Source: Psychrobacillus soli
Lineage (GTDB): Bacteria; Bacillota; Bacilli; Bacillales_A; Planococcaceae
Direction: 5' to 3'
Length of the DNA stretch: 64,000 nucleotides
Assembly: GCF_006861775.1 (NCBI RefSeq)
Contig: NZ_VDGG01000018.1
Span: forward strand, 1 to 64,000
Every line of letters starts with the position of its first letter. Position 1 is the stretch's first letter. A model generated the notes under the pieces. The model saw nothing but the letters and a program-made list of their open reading frames with translations, had not been told where the DNA came from and did not search any database. Both the position numbers and the translations under genes were made by a program. Shown here one piece after another: positions 43,701 to 51,991 of this stretch.

Positions 43701-44009
43701 TACATTTTCTGCGTTAGAAAATTTATGTGGGCTAGATTTAATTTTCACATTATCTCCATCTACTTTGATATCAGAAATCTTAACGGTATGGAAATCTTTC
43801 ATTTGACAATAAATACTCGATCCATCTTTTTTTATAAGTACTAAGTCATCAAAATTATGATCAACATCTGCCTCAATTTCTAATCCATTAAATTCCCTTT
43901 CAACATCCATAATTGCCAAGAAATAAAATGCTACTAACTTTTGATACGAATATCCGATAATAGAGTTTTTAGCAGCTTTCACTCTCAAAAAAAGTCCTCC
44001 TTCGGCCAT
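40734..44009 (-). CDS. STAND-type NTPase with N-terminal PD-(D/E)XK (Cap4/DUF4297-like) nuclease
   Basis: A 1091-residue protein. Residues 15-75 resemble a Cap4-type nuclease: GYSYQKLVAFYFL, D54-D55 in HNFDDLVLI and Q69-x-K71 in YCQMKDF. A P-loop follows, Walker A EGKPGIGKSHL (207-217) and Walker B TLVIDGLDHV (280-289), then sensor-like VIVFSRPL and a winged-helix-like region. The C-terminal 550 residues are helical and leucine/tyrosine-rich, probably a ligand-sensing array. The plan fits STAND (Avs-like) immune sensors that cut DNA once a phage product binds. It follows an HNH gene by 30 bp. Confidence 0.8.
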   Translation of the reverse strand: MAEGGLFLRVKAAKNSIIGYSYQKLVAFYFLAIMDVEREFNGLEIEADVDHNFDDLVLIKKDGSSIYCQMKDFHTVKISDIKVDGDNVKIKSSPHKFSNAENVIFIKSIDLEPNSSVMGFPSYFKDNVHIVSISREEIRDKLESLYEIDRTRMSLIETFFERRFDERTLVIAIHELPPIQIYSTELIDSTLEVQKIEIDENEVIFVEGKPGIGKSHLVNNLEVKSSKIIYRFWISNQDPQYQDRLRYDNFISNITKELFSKLAKKSLDEIAFELNARSITLVIDGLDHVENYNSIELRRFIEFINILGSKDVKVIVFSRPLRTAVEWKKYKLHNWNNEQTSYFLAEQYHLSEYKIIEEIYRITQGYPILVRFLANHYKEYKVLPELPQLKDLNEYYELITNNYSNKESLAIFLTSNSYFMCSEFDDLLGTYGGVLIKQIIKDHPYLFEIKLNRITLMHDSLNTYLRINLYKNETVEEIIQEIKRKVYNSILLGEKRYISRYNFFEFSHDEHVAVIKKYADIDFFDEWIQGTVDIEAIQEFYKQLRHSLNKINPNSLTVYNYYDLSIIINILVRDHISSLKQFLYVYVNTLLFNGYSEEDVTSSGYLFGMLDFVLEGNYKVLENVTSDDYYDTRKFYNELLSEIEEEDKYFYGLYNPINFKNVEKVLLNRSEFDFRDILIELFIGIYIHKVDNNEKFQSWKIKIHDFIDNKEDITFFVEAILLEYGHKSFFAHSILSATKYKLKTLGLLFTENEFLNFTMEEFIEHFNSEDSYNLLSYIKDYFRLSLFRKTRIDVPSVYKLFTSYYARKDYTVNNIGKTLLLFQRKGYLEIEKSVEIIDSFQSKSEKGIRHILDQYVEMLNSEEYMYFIKNIYLKNSELKLNIFHLTSEKINLLNDEMVWQEFYELIDAHNYSKMIEYFDLESLLYSRFSKKALSLLLKYNYKILLKSTSNLEIFNGEYESLIQLVPENDFGSKKADFSNYENGYLSEEDREFIISQGLSPVEIASLPDGFYSAFSELELYRHFERIQLEKDLCAILHAAICSKIYSIDKSSNLFEMTGNVPVFLEEFVQVDIDFKKLFRSFSKFIKLSGVN

Positions 44010-44039
44010 TTGGCTTAAATTTCAAAACGATAATAGCTT

Positions 44040-44780
44040 CTATTCCTCCCATAAAACTTTCCCTATGAAGTTAAAATGATTTTCGTATCTTTCTCTATCC
44101 ACATCGGTCATTCCATTTAAAATTACATATATATTAATTCTTTCAAAAAAGGTTAAAATTAATGTTTGACACTTAAAACCATCAATTGGACTAAATTGAT
44201 AAGTAAATACTTTTTTATTTTCACCCGACACTACAGTTCTCCATGAGGGTCTTTCATTTTCAATTAATCCTATCGAGTTTTTATTGAATTTCATTTCTTT
44301 AGGATAATCTTTATTATTAAATATGTTCGATAAAACTAATACTTTCCCGTTAAAATTCTGTTTATTTTCATCAAAATATAATCCTCTAGCAATTGACTCT
44401 AATGAGAATTTTAATTTTTCATTATCTAATTTTACCCATGATACTGGAAATTCTTTTTCTCCAATTTTAATCACTTCATTTTTTTCAATATCAAGTAAGT
44501 TATTATTTCTTTTCAAGCTTCTTTGTAACTTTGTCTTGGTTTGAACATATGCTAGACCATTATTCCCTACTTTGGCAGACAAAATTGCCATTAAATATTC
44601 GTCTAAATTAGATTTCTTTAAATTATGCAGATCACAGGCAGGAACTGTAATTAAATTCTTTCTAAAATTCCCTTCAAAAATCTCTTTAACATCCTTATCC
44701 TCTGGGAATATACACTTCGGTGGAACATGCTCCATTGAAACAGCCTTTTCACCACACCAATAGCAAATTTCATCTACCAT
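44040..44780 (-). CDS. HNH-type nuclease-like protein
   Basis: A 246-residue protein. N-terminal CYWCGEKAVSMEHVPPKCIF is an HNH entry with a C-x-x-C pair and the H of motif one, and VPACDLHNLKKSNLDEYL supplies the later cysteine and histidine. The C-terminal two thirds (WVKLDNEKLKFSLESIARGL, FNFIGKVLWEE) is of unknown fold. AAGGAG precedes the ATG. Encoded directly upstream of the STAND nuclease and clearly in the same operon; both may form one system. Confidence 0.75.
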   Translation of the reverse strand: MVDEICYWCGEKAVSMEHVPPKCIFPEDKDVKEIFEGNFRKNLITVPACDLHNLKKSNLDEYLMAILSAKVGNNGLAYVQTKTKLQRSLKRNNNLLDIEKNEVIKIGEKEFPVSWVKLDNEKLKFSLESIARGLYFDENKQNFNGKVLVLSNIFNNKDYPKEMKFNKNSIGLIENERPSWRTVVSGENKKVFTYQFSPIDGFKCQTLILTFFERINIYVILNGMTDVDRERYENHFNFIGKVLWEE

Positions 44781-45182
44781 TTCTTATTCTCCTTCACAGA
44801 CCGCCATATTGGACATACATTTAGAAATCTGGCTCAGATCAGAGCCGCACCCTCTGTTAAAACGCTGTTGTTTTAGTAGTTTCGACATGAAAAATAAGAG
44901 GTCTGGCAGATGAGCTGATCAACGAGTCAATATAGCAACTATTCGACAAGGTCTTAACTACTGTTTTGGGACCGAGTTGTGAGCCTTAGAAGTGAGAACG
45001 ATTTCTTGCGTAACTTTTCGTAGAAGTTTCGATTTGTTACGGCCAATTGTACTTGTCATGATGTATGTAGGCGAAACTGCAGACGCTAAGTAGCTAATAA
45101 CAGGTTGAAAAAATTCAGGTCTTAAACAGCAGCAGTATCTAGGTTCCCAACTTTAAGCTGAAGTTACGCCCTAGATAAAATA
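44781..45182. other. 400-bp gene-free stretch with palindromes
   Basis: GGCTCAGATCAGAGCC (44831-44846) is a hairpin of 5-bp arms. TTAAAACGCTGTTGTTTTAG at 44868 shares AAAACGCTGT with the ssrA-relic segment at 36595. One 33-codon minus-strand frame (MTSTIGRNKSKLLRKVTQEI) exists but has no ribosome site. G+C is above that of the flanks. No tmRNA tag or known RNA could be matched. Confidence 0.35.
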
Positions 45183-45398
45183 CTACTCCACTGTCCTTTT
45201 GAGACAGGGGTTGGTATTTTCATAGTAAAGATAGGCTTTTTCAAAATTGTCTTTGTATATAAAACGAGGGTAATTTAACATACTAGATGTTTTTTTAATC
45301 GTTATGATTGCTTGATAAACAAACTCTGCTGTCTTATTCGCATCCGCACTATAGCCAATAGTTTCAAGATTAAATAGGACTAAAATACAACCAGACAT
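45183..45398 (-). pseudogene. Truncated paralogue of the 104-residue protein
   Basis: The stretch SSMLNYPRFIYKDNFEKAYL and YYENTNPC parallels SSTLKSPRTIYKDNFIKVCP and YYERW in the gene at 45882. The N-terminus is shortened and no ribosome site is visible, so this is probably a decayed second copy. Confidence 0.5.
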
Positions 45399-45502
45399 AG
45401 AGCCATTGTTTGATGTTTAATCAATGACAATGACAACTAATTATTGCTCTTTCTGCAAAACAATTTTAACGACATAATCGATGATAGGCCCTAGAAATTC
45501 AG

Positions 45503-45802
45503 TTAAACATTTATAATAGTGTTTGCTATTCTCTTTGCCTTCTCTCGAATATTATCTTTTAATCTATCAGATTTCACAATATTTTCTAGAGCTTCTTTTT
45601 CCATCTTTAACTCAAATATTTTCCTGGCATTTGAAATTCTTGTTTTTTGAGCATCTAAGGAAATGGCCTTTGGATTATCTTTTAGAAGCTTTTTTGACAA
45701 TTCTTCCCTATCAACATTTAAATCCCTAAATTCTTCAAAATACTCAACAAAAATTTCTTTTCCTATTGATCTTAATTTCTTTTCTAAAAGTTCTTGATTC
45801 AT
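45503..45802 (-). CDS. Small helical protein, 99 residues
   Basis: AGGAGG lies 13 bases before the ATG. The protein (MNQELLEKKLRSIGKEIFVE, then LDAQKTRISNARKIFELKME) is basic and wholly helical. It lies between two paralogous small proteins on the same strand. A DNA-binding or antitoxin role is possible but no motif is clear. Confidence 0.55.
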   Translation of the reverse strand: MNQELLEKKLRSIGKEIFVEYFEEFRDLNVDREELSKKLLKDNPKAISLDAQKTRISNARKIFELKMEKEALENIVKSDRLKDNIREKAKRIANTIINV

Positions 45803-45881
45803 TACGTAGCTCTACCTCCTGTAAACTTTTCTTATTTGATTAATTAATCTTTACATAGATTACTAATATTTCATTTAATAC

Positions 45882-46196
45882 TTATCGTTGATCTATTTGA
45901 TAGCTAACTGCTGCCATTATATAAACAGAGTTACCTGTAATTGCAGTAATTTCTTTGCTTATCCCTTTTTCACCAGCCATCCATCTTTCGTAGTAAGGGC
46001 AAACTTTTATAAAATTATCTTTGTATATAGTACGAGGGCTTTTTAGTGTACTAGATGGCACCATCTCTGATTCATACACTGTCAAAATCTTGCCATTGGA
46101 TACCAATTTGAAATTAAGACCAGTTTTTGTTTTTAGTTCTATTGGTTTTTCCAAGCTTTCTACTAATAAACTTTCCCATACGTCAACTGCATTCAA
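45882..46196 (-). CDS. Small protein, 104 residues
   Basis: TTG start with AAGGAGG seven bases upstream. Begins MNAVDVWESLLVESLEKPIE and contains SSTLKSPRTIYKDNFIKVCP, a block repeated in the fragment at 45183. Alpha/beta composition, soluble. Family not recognised. First gene of a small minus-strand group with the 99-residue gene. Confidence 0.6.
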   Translation of the reverse strand: MNAVDVWESLLVESLEKPIELKTKTGLNFKLVSNGKILTVYESEMVPSSTLKSPRTIYKDNFIKVCPYYERWMAGEKGISKEITAITGNSVYIMAAVSYQIDQR

Positions 46197-46268
46197 TACT
46201 ATTCCTCCTTGAATGGTGAATATAATTAATCTATTTCAACATTATTACCTAATTTTCCTTCAAAAAAA

Positions 46269-46298
46269 GAACGCAATTCCTTCATTTAGAATCCGTTC
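46269..46298 (-). terminator. Terminator after the helicase gene
   Basis: GAACGGATTC / GAATTGCGTTC stem on the minus strand followed by TTTTTTT. The gap 46197-46504 also contains the inverted repeat ACCGCTTC..GCGGT near 46327 and no gene. Confidence 0.7.
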
Positions 46299-46504
46299 TT
46301 AAAATGTTATGATAGCTCAACATGAGACCGCTTCACAATGCGGTAAATGAATATGGTGGTGAAAAATAATCTAGAAGATGTAATAAAGTCATCACATTCA
46401 TCCTACAATAAAAATTTTAATTACCATGACGCTCACAGTATTAACACCTGAATGTACTGTTGGCAAAGAGATAAAAAGCACATAATAATTATTTTCCTTT
46501 ATAC

Positions 46505-49500
46505 TTACTCACTACAAATAACTTTTACATTTATGCCACTTGTTTCTTTAATGAAACTTTCTGTTACCCCTAACAAGGTTAAAATATCTTCACCTACTCT
46601 TTCTTTAGAAATACTTGGTTGAACAATAAATATCTCAAATTGCATAGGTATTCGTCTCTTTGCTTTATCTTTTAAAACTTCTAAATCTTCTTTAGTTCCT
46701 TTTTCTAATCTTGAACAAGTTTTTCCATCTCTATTTTTTTGTATCCTTCTTAACAAATGCTTAAAGAATTCCTCCCCTTTTTTATATTTCCAATGAATTG
46801 ATTTTTGAGCCTGTCCACACACTTGATATAAATTATCGATACTATTAGATACTTTTCCTCCAGCTGCATATTTCAAATGATATAATTGAATGGTTAACAA
46901 GTTATTTTCTTCTTTTATTGTTAAAATATCCGCTATCTCTCCTGAACCATCATCGTCATAAATGACTTGATAATCACCACTTTTAAGATACTCAATCATT
47001 TTGTATTGGATAGAATCGGTCCTTTTTGGATCAACCTGTTGAGATTCTTTAGATAACTCTGTCCCCCTCCAATCCCTTGAAATTAACAACTCTTTAGGGT
47101 ACTGATTGACCGTATGCTTTAACTGAATAAATTCATTGCCTGTAAGTGAGGACCCATCCGCAAACCAAAATGTGGGTAAATATTCATATAAGAATTCATC
47201 TAGATTAAATGTTCTAGTACCCTTTTTTACTATGATAGCCTCGGCAGAAATAATCTTAAAAGTATGATCTGGAATAACTAAATCTTCCTCTATTAATTTA
47301 GATAGATTAAACTCAATGATTGCTTCGTGTATACCAATCGTTATTTTAAAAGTTATTTTTTCATCTACATCATAATTCTGAATTTGTAGTTCTACCTCGG
47401 ATAAATTTCTAGAAGTATTTTCACCGTATGTGAAAATACATGTAGTTTCTGATTCAAATAAAATTTCATAATCCCAATCTATTGCTATCGGTACTAATTT
47501 CGGCATTTCATAAATCATAGTTGGTACAAGGCATTCACTTAACACTTGATTGGGATCAATATCAGGATTTAATATTTTTTTTCCTATATTATCGCTCCAA
47601 ACTTTTAGCCCTTTAACATTGCCTTGTAATTTAGTCCAAATTCTCCCTTTATAAGAACATCCTATATTTACTGGTTCTCCGTTTTCAAATCCCGCCCCAA
47701 CAACATAAGCCTTTTGACTTCTCTGTTTCTCCATTAGTGGTATTGCTTCTCCTAAATCACTTCCAACACTCATTCTATAGCGGATATCTTTACCTAGATG
47801 CAATTTTAATCCAACATTTTGCAACTTAATTCGTTTAATATTATATAAAGCCTTGAATACCTCCATTTTATTTATTAAACGTGGATTTTTTATTACTTTA
47901 TCTGCAATATCTTTATATAAGCTTGAATTATCTGTACTATTTATAAATAGTAATTTATCTGTTGGATTCCACAACAAAATCAACATATTCCACGTTAAAT
48001 TATAGGTGTTTTTATCCGATAACCAATCTAATTTAGACTTTTTAGCATATACAACTATAGCTATTTTTTCATCGGGATTCTCGTCATAAAATACATATTC
48101 ATAGTTTTGATTCTTTGTATAAATAGACTTTATTTCTTTCGGGTTCCAGTCTGTATATTGAGTTCTATATACCACCGTGCTTAGTTTTGGTCTAATGTTT
48201 TGAAAAGAAAAAATAGATTGATTTAAATTAGCAAATCCTTCTAAGAAGGACTTGTATTCCATTTCATCATCGATATAGGCACTACTATAATCTGCTAAGA
48301 GTTCATTCCAATCTGCGTCACTACTATACAAATCTTCCAAAGCACCAGAAACGTTTAAATCGGCTATATTGGCTATAAATGCTGCTTTTCCTAAGTTCGA
48401 ATCATATTTTGTGCGTGTAAAGCGTCCTGTAAATTGTAGAGTAACCGGTAAACTTTTTTTTATATCGTGGAGAGCAGCTATTTTAAGTTCTGGGAGATCG
48501 AATCCTTCCCCCAACATGTCTACGCAAATAATTATCTTATGTTTTTTTAGTAAAATATCATTGTATATTTCTTTTTTATTAGGGATTTTAGAATAAATTA
48601 AGACAGGATGTAAATGTTCATATTGTTTGTAAATACTATATACTTCCTTAGCTCTTTTCTTATCGGCACATCTTGCCATCAAAATATGGGGGAAACCTTC
48701 TTCTAAATCTGTTTCTAATCTTAGAACAGCTTTTTCAGCAATTAGTTTATCTGCTAATTTCAAATCGTATTCTTTGATTGGTAAAAACTCAATTTCAGTA
48801 AAGTATCCATCTTTTTGTGCCTCAATTAAGGGAAAGTTAAAGATTATTTTTCCATCTAAATTTTTCCCATCATTTCTAAATGGTGTGGCTGTATATTGAA
48901 TAATTTTTTCATCATCAAATTTCTTTCGAAAACTTTCCCATGTACTTGCTTTAATATGATGGGCCTCATCAATGAATATGTGTGTACATTTTTCAGAAAG
49001 TAGCAATTGTTGTTCTTCACTCATCATTGAAATTAATGGCATATTAGTTACTATTACATTACAACTACCTATAAAATCATCTAATTCCTCAACCGATTGG
49101 AAGCCATTATGTAAGATTCCGACTCTAGGATATCGTATACTTTCATTTACGATTCCAAATTTTTTTAGTAAGCCTAACGTAATAAACTTCTCTCCAACTT
49201 GTTGTCTTAGTGCGTCACTTGGGACTGTAACCAATAATTTACTACATCTTAACGAAATCAAAGTTGAAAGCATAGTCTCTGTTTTTCCTGTTCCTGTAGG
49301 CATAACCACAGTAGCAATTTCTTTTGAAACTTTTACATGACTATGTATAGCATGTAATGCAGCAATCTGAGGTCTTCTTAACCCTTTTTCATTATCTTCA
49401 ACGGATTCTTCTTTAAAATTAAAATTATTTTTCCAACTGTTAATTATTTCTTGATTAGTAATCTCATCTTCATCTTGTGGATGCTTAACCCATTTTTTTA

Positions 49501-49768
49501 TAGTTATCTCAGATCGATTAGCTCTTAAAACGTTCAAACTATCTTTATCTACCAAAAGAACATACTTTGCATCTAGGTCGAATTTAGATTTATCTTTAGT
49601 AAAGCAATATATTACTGTATCTACTTTAATATTTATATATTGAGTCTCTACTTTATTTATCGCACCTTCAATTACTCTTTCCTCATCTATAAGTTGTTTA
49701 ACTATGTTTCTACTTCCACTTTTTTTATAATAAATCTTTTCATATACCGGTAAATTAATTGTTACCAT
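46505..49768 (-). CDS. SF2 (DEAD/DEAH) helicase with C-terminal PD-(D/E)XK-like domain
   Basis: A 1087-residue protein. After a 130-residue N-terminal region come the helicase motifs: Walker A MPTGTGKTE (156-164), DEAH (267-270), YTATPFR, and QFTGRFTR (motif VI). A beta-rich middle region follows. Near the C-terminus DDDGSGEIADILTI and LTIQLYHLKYAAGGKVSNSI (about 920-965) fit a restriction-nuclease-like fold, with the nearby DNLYQVCGQAQKS conserved in defence helicases. TAGGAG is upstream of the ATG. It starts 135 bp after the reverse transcriptase stop with no strong terminator in between, so they may share a transcript. Likely anti-phage. Confidence 0.82.
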   Translation of the reverse strand: MVTINLPVYEKIYYKKSGSRNIVKQLIDEERVIEGAINKVETQYINIKVDTVIYCFTKDKSKFDLDAKYVLLVDKDSLNVLRANRSEITIKKWVKHPQDEDEITNQEIINSWKNNFNFKEESVEDNEKGLRRPQIAALHAIHSHVKVSKEIATVVMPTGTGKTETMLSTLISLRCSKLLVTVPSDALRQQVGEKFITLGLLKKFGIVNESIRYPRVGILHNGFQSVEELDDFIGSCNVIVTNMPLISMMSEEQQLLLSEKCTHIFIDEAHHIKASTWESFRKKFDDEKIIQYTATPFRNDGKNLDGKIIFNFPLIEAQKDGYFTEIEFLPIKEYDLKLADKLIAEKAVLRLETDLEEGFPHILMARCADKKRAKEVYSIYKQYEHLHPVLIYSKIPNKKEIYNDILLKKHKIIICVDMLGEGFDLPELKIAALHDIKKSLPVTLQFTGRFTRTKYDSNLGKAAFIANIADLNVSGALEDLYSSDADWNELLADYSSAYIDDEMEYKSFLEGFANLNQSIFSFQNIRPKLSTVVYRTQYTDWNPKEIKSIYTKNQNYEYVFYDENPDEKIAIVVYAKKSKLDWLSDKNTYNLTWNMLILLWNPTDKLLFINSTDNSSLYKDIADKVIKNPRLINKMEVFKALYNIKRIKLQNVGLKLHLGKDIRYRMSVGSDLGEAIPLMEKQRSQKAYVVGAGFENGEPVNIGCSYKGRIWTKLQGNVKGLKVWSDNIGKKILNPDIDPNQVLSECLVPTMIYEMPKLVPIAIDWDYEILFESETTCIFTYGENTSRNLSEVELQIQNYDVDEKITFKITIGIHEAIIEFNLSKLIEEDLVIPDHTFKIISAEAIIVKKGTRTFNLDEFLYEYLPTFWFADGSSLTGNEFIQLKHTVNQYPKELLISRDWRGTELSKESQQVDPKRTDSIQYKMIEYLKSGDYQVIYDDDGSGEIADILTIKEENNLLTIQLYHLKYAAGGKVSNSIDNLYQVCGQAQKSIHWKYKKGEEFFKHLLRRIQKNRDGKTCSRLEKGTKEDLEVLKDKAKRRIPMQFEIFIVQPSISKERVGEDILTLLGVTESFIKETSGINVKVICSE

Positions 49769-49903
49769 TAAATAGTCAACTCCTAAGTATCGGATTTTTC
49801 AGTTTTTAAAAGTTAGGAAAAGAAAAGATAAGAATAAAGTTACTGGCAACTAGTCTACCGCCTAGATGTTTAATATAGTAAAAAGCTTATAAATATCTAC
49901 TTT

Positions 49904-51286
49904 TTATTTCATTCTCTTCTGTACTCTACTCCAATGTCTTTTAACCTGCCTTCGAATCATACTCCTTACTGGTAATTGATTCATTTTTCGATGAGCTTTA
50001 TATGCATAAGAGATGAAATTACCATAGTCTTTATATTGATACCCTAAATGTGTGTATAAGTCATAAAGCTCCTTTTTAGGACCTGGACGACCAGTAGCAA
50101 ATGAAATACGTTTGCTTGTATTCGCCTTCCTATATGCCCTTGAATAATATTTAAATAGGCTCTTTTCACGGATTTTTATTAACTTGCCATTCGTTACAAA
50201 GCCCAAATAATCTAATGTTGCTGGCTGCAGTTGCTCATTTAAAATGTCGCCATTTTGATATAGCCGAATTTCTGTTTTTTCTTTTTGAATATCTAGACCA
50301 TCCTCTTTATATTTCTCCATGATATCTAATAACTCATCTCGTATTGAATGGACTGTATCTGTGGACTGATTTGAAATGGGAATAACTAAAATTAGATCAT
50401 CACAATATCTTCTATATAGGGATTTCTCATGTTTTTGTTTTGCCCACTGCATCATTTCTTTATCGAAGTCTATTAAATGAACATTTGAGCATACTGCGCT
50501 CATTCCAGACCCCTGTGGTATCCCAAAATTTTTTCTATTTACATGCAGATGTTCCTTTTTAAATTCTCTAAACTCAATCGGCTCCATTATTTTAGATAAT
50601 TTTATTTTTTTTACCTTCTTCTCACCGTGCTTAGTCTTTAAAAAATGATTAATATCAGTCTTATTGACATATGTAAATTTCGTTAAGCTTCTAAATACCT
50701 TGTACCAATCATCTGATAAGCTATCCACATTCAATACACGCTTTATATTGTTTTTTAATGTTTTATGTGAAATATTATCAAAGAAGCTCGTGAAATCCAT
50801 TGAAATAATTACCGCATGTTCTTGCTTAAATAAATGTTCAAATACTTCATGCGCAAAGTTCACACTATTCTTACCTTCTTTATTATTTCTATAAGCTACT
50901 GCTATTTCATCGATATTATTGTCTTCAGCAAAAGTGTTATAAGAATTGTTCAATAAATCACCGTAATATTTATAGATATAGCTATCTTTATGTGCTGAGT
51001 AGAAAATTTTTCTTACTTTCTTTTTCTTCTCTTTCCTTTTGCTCTTCTTCACATGATCGTATAATTCTGGAATTGTTACGTACTTTTTAAAAATTATTTC
51101 AAAGTGAATGGACGGTAAAAAAGCATATGAAGCTACCCACTCACTATCTTGGAGTTTAGACTTCATATGCTCTATTTTAATACGTTCATCGAAATGTAAA
51201 TAATTCTTTTGTTTATACTTTGACCAGTTGATATTAGAAGAGCTAGGAAGGTTATGTAATCGTCGTGGTCCCTTACTCCGTTTCAT
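49904..51286 (-). CDS. Defence-type reverse transcriptase (DRT2-like)
   Basis: A 460-residue stand-alone reverse transcriptase. Motif A is SMDFTSFFDNISH (D164, D170), motif B-like GIPQGSGMSAVCSNVHL (255-271), and the catalytic motif is YCDD (294-297). The N-terminal WSKYKQKNYLHFDERIKI and AYRNNKEGKNSVNFAHEVFE blocks fit a group of bacterial defence RTs rather than retrons (no YADD/VTG) or group II introns (no maturase domain). YCDD is the motif I recall for DRT2. AGGAGG is ten bases before the ATG. The 280-nt promoter-to-ATG leader with strong hairpins is the expected place of the templating ncRNA. Confidence 0.8.
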   Translation of the reverse strand: MKRSKGPRRLHNLPSSSNINWSKYKQKNYLHFDERIKIEHMKSKLQDSEWVASYAFLPSIHFEIIFKKYVTIPELYDHVKKSKRKEKKKKVRKIFYSAHKDSYIYKYYGDLLNNSYNTFAEDNNIDEIAVAYRNNKEGKNSVNFAHEVFEHLFKQEHAVIISMDFTSFFDNISHKTLKNNIKRVLNVDSLSDDWYKVFRSLTKFTYVNKTDINHFLKTKHGEKKVKKIKLSKIMEPIEFREFKKEHLHVNRKNFGIPQGSGMSAVCSNVHLIDFDKEMMQWAKQKHEKSLYRRYCDDLILVIPISNQSTDTVHSIRDELLDIMEKYKEDGLDIQKEKTEIRLYQNGDILNEQLQPATLDYLGFVTNGKLIKIREKSLFKYYSRAYRKANTSKRISFATGRPGPKKELYDLYTHLGYQYKDYGNFISYAYKAHRKMNQLPVRSMIRRQVKRHWSRVQKRMK

Positions 51287-51299
51287 AACAGAACAACCT

Positions 51300-51566
51300 C
51301 CTAGCCTAATGTTGTGTCATTTATTCATAAGAATAAATGCTCTGCTGACCACTATATTTCACTTTGTTAAAAGCGAAAATCTTTAAAACACTCAATTATA
51401 ATTACATTAAGGTGGTAATTACAACTGTGATAAGTTTGACTGACTTGCCAGACCTGCAACTACTGTTACTGTATCTAGAAATCATATGGCAGCTTGGTGA
51501 GGTTCTTAACGTTAAGAAACTTGCCAAGCATGAAACCTATCTCTCTCATAACTATTTTTATGAGAC
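51300..51566 (-). ncRNA. Candidate DRT-associated ncRNA / structured leader
   Basis: Transcription predicted from about 51566 would give about 280 nt before the RT start codon. Hairpins: CTCATAA/TTATGAG (51545-51564); the palindrome TTCTTAACGTTAAGAA (51503-51518) nested in GCTTGG/CCAAGC (51492-51529). The central 51420-51540 part is richer in G+C than the flanks. The plus strand is also free of stops from 51364 to 51591 in one frame. Known DRT2 loci carry such an ncRNA upstream of the RT; identity here is inference. Confidence 0.6.
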
Positions 51567-51572
51567 TATTAA

Positions 51573-51601
51573 ATTATACAAGCTATACTAATTTTAGTCA
51601 A
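51573..51601 (-). promoter_or_regulatory. Sigma-A promoter for the RT leader
   Basis: Minus strand TTGACT (51601-51596), exactly 17 bp, TATAAT (51578-51573). A near-consensus promoter placed 287 bp upstream of the RT ATG. Confidence 0.85.
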
Positions 51602-51991
51602 TTTAACCTATTTGAAATTATCTAATAATAACAAAAATTAATATCAAATCAATAGAAAAGCACTCTATCTTATCTTTTTAAAATAATACAGCTTTGCGTT
51701 TCAGCCCTTATCACAAACTTAATTTAATCTACATTGGTTTACACGATAAACCCCTGTTTCTCGCTAACATAATGATAATGTTAAGTCTTTCTGCTCTGAA
51801 GTGTTTTGTGATGTCATATAAATTCCCTACTTTTGCTTTTACAATTTCTACTTTTCATTTATTTTTATTTTCCTATAATCCACATATAACCTGCAAATCA
51901 TAATGTCATTCTAATAGTTATTCTATGTATAAAAAAACCAATGGCTCCAATACTGGATATCAATAATCCTTTATATTGGTGGTGTTTTGGT

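Noticed and set aside
44860-45180. Complete tmRNA gene
   Set aside because: No alanine-rich tag frame and no tRNA-like ends could be found on either strand.
49904-51286. Group II intron or retron reverse transcriptase
   Set aside because: No maturase or HNH domain, no intron boundary, and the active site is YCDD rather than YADD with a retron VTG motif.
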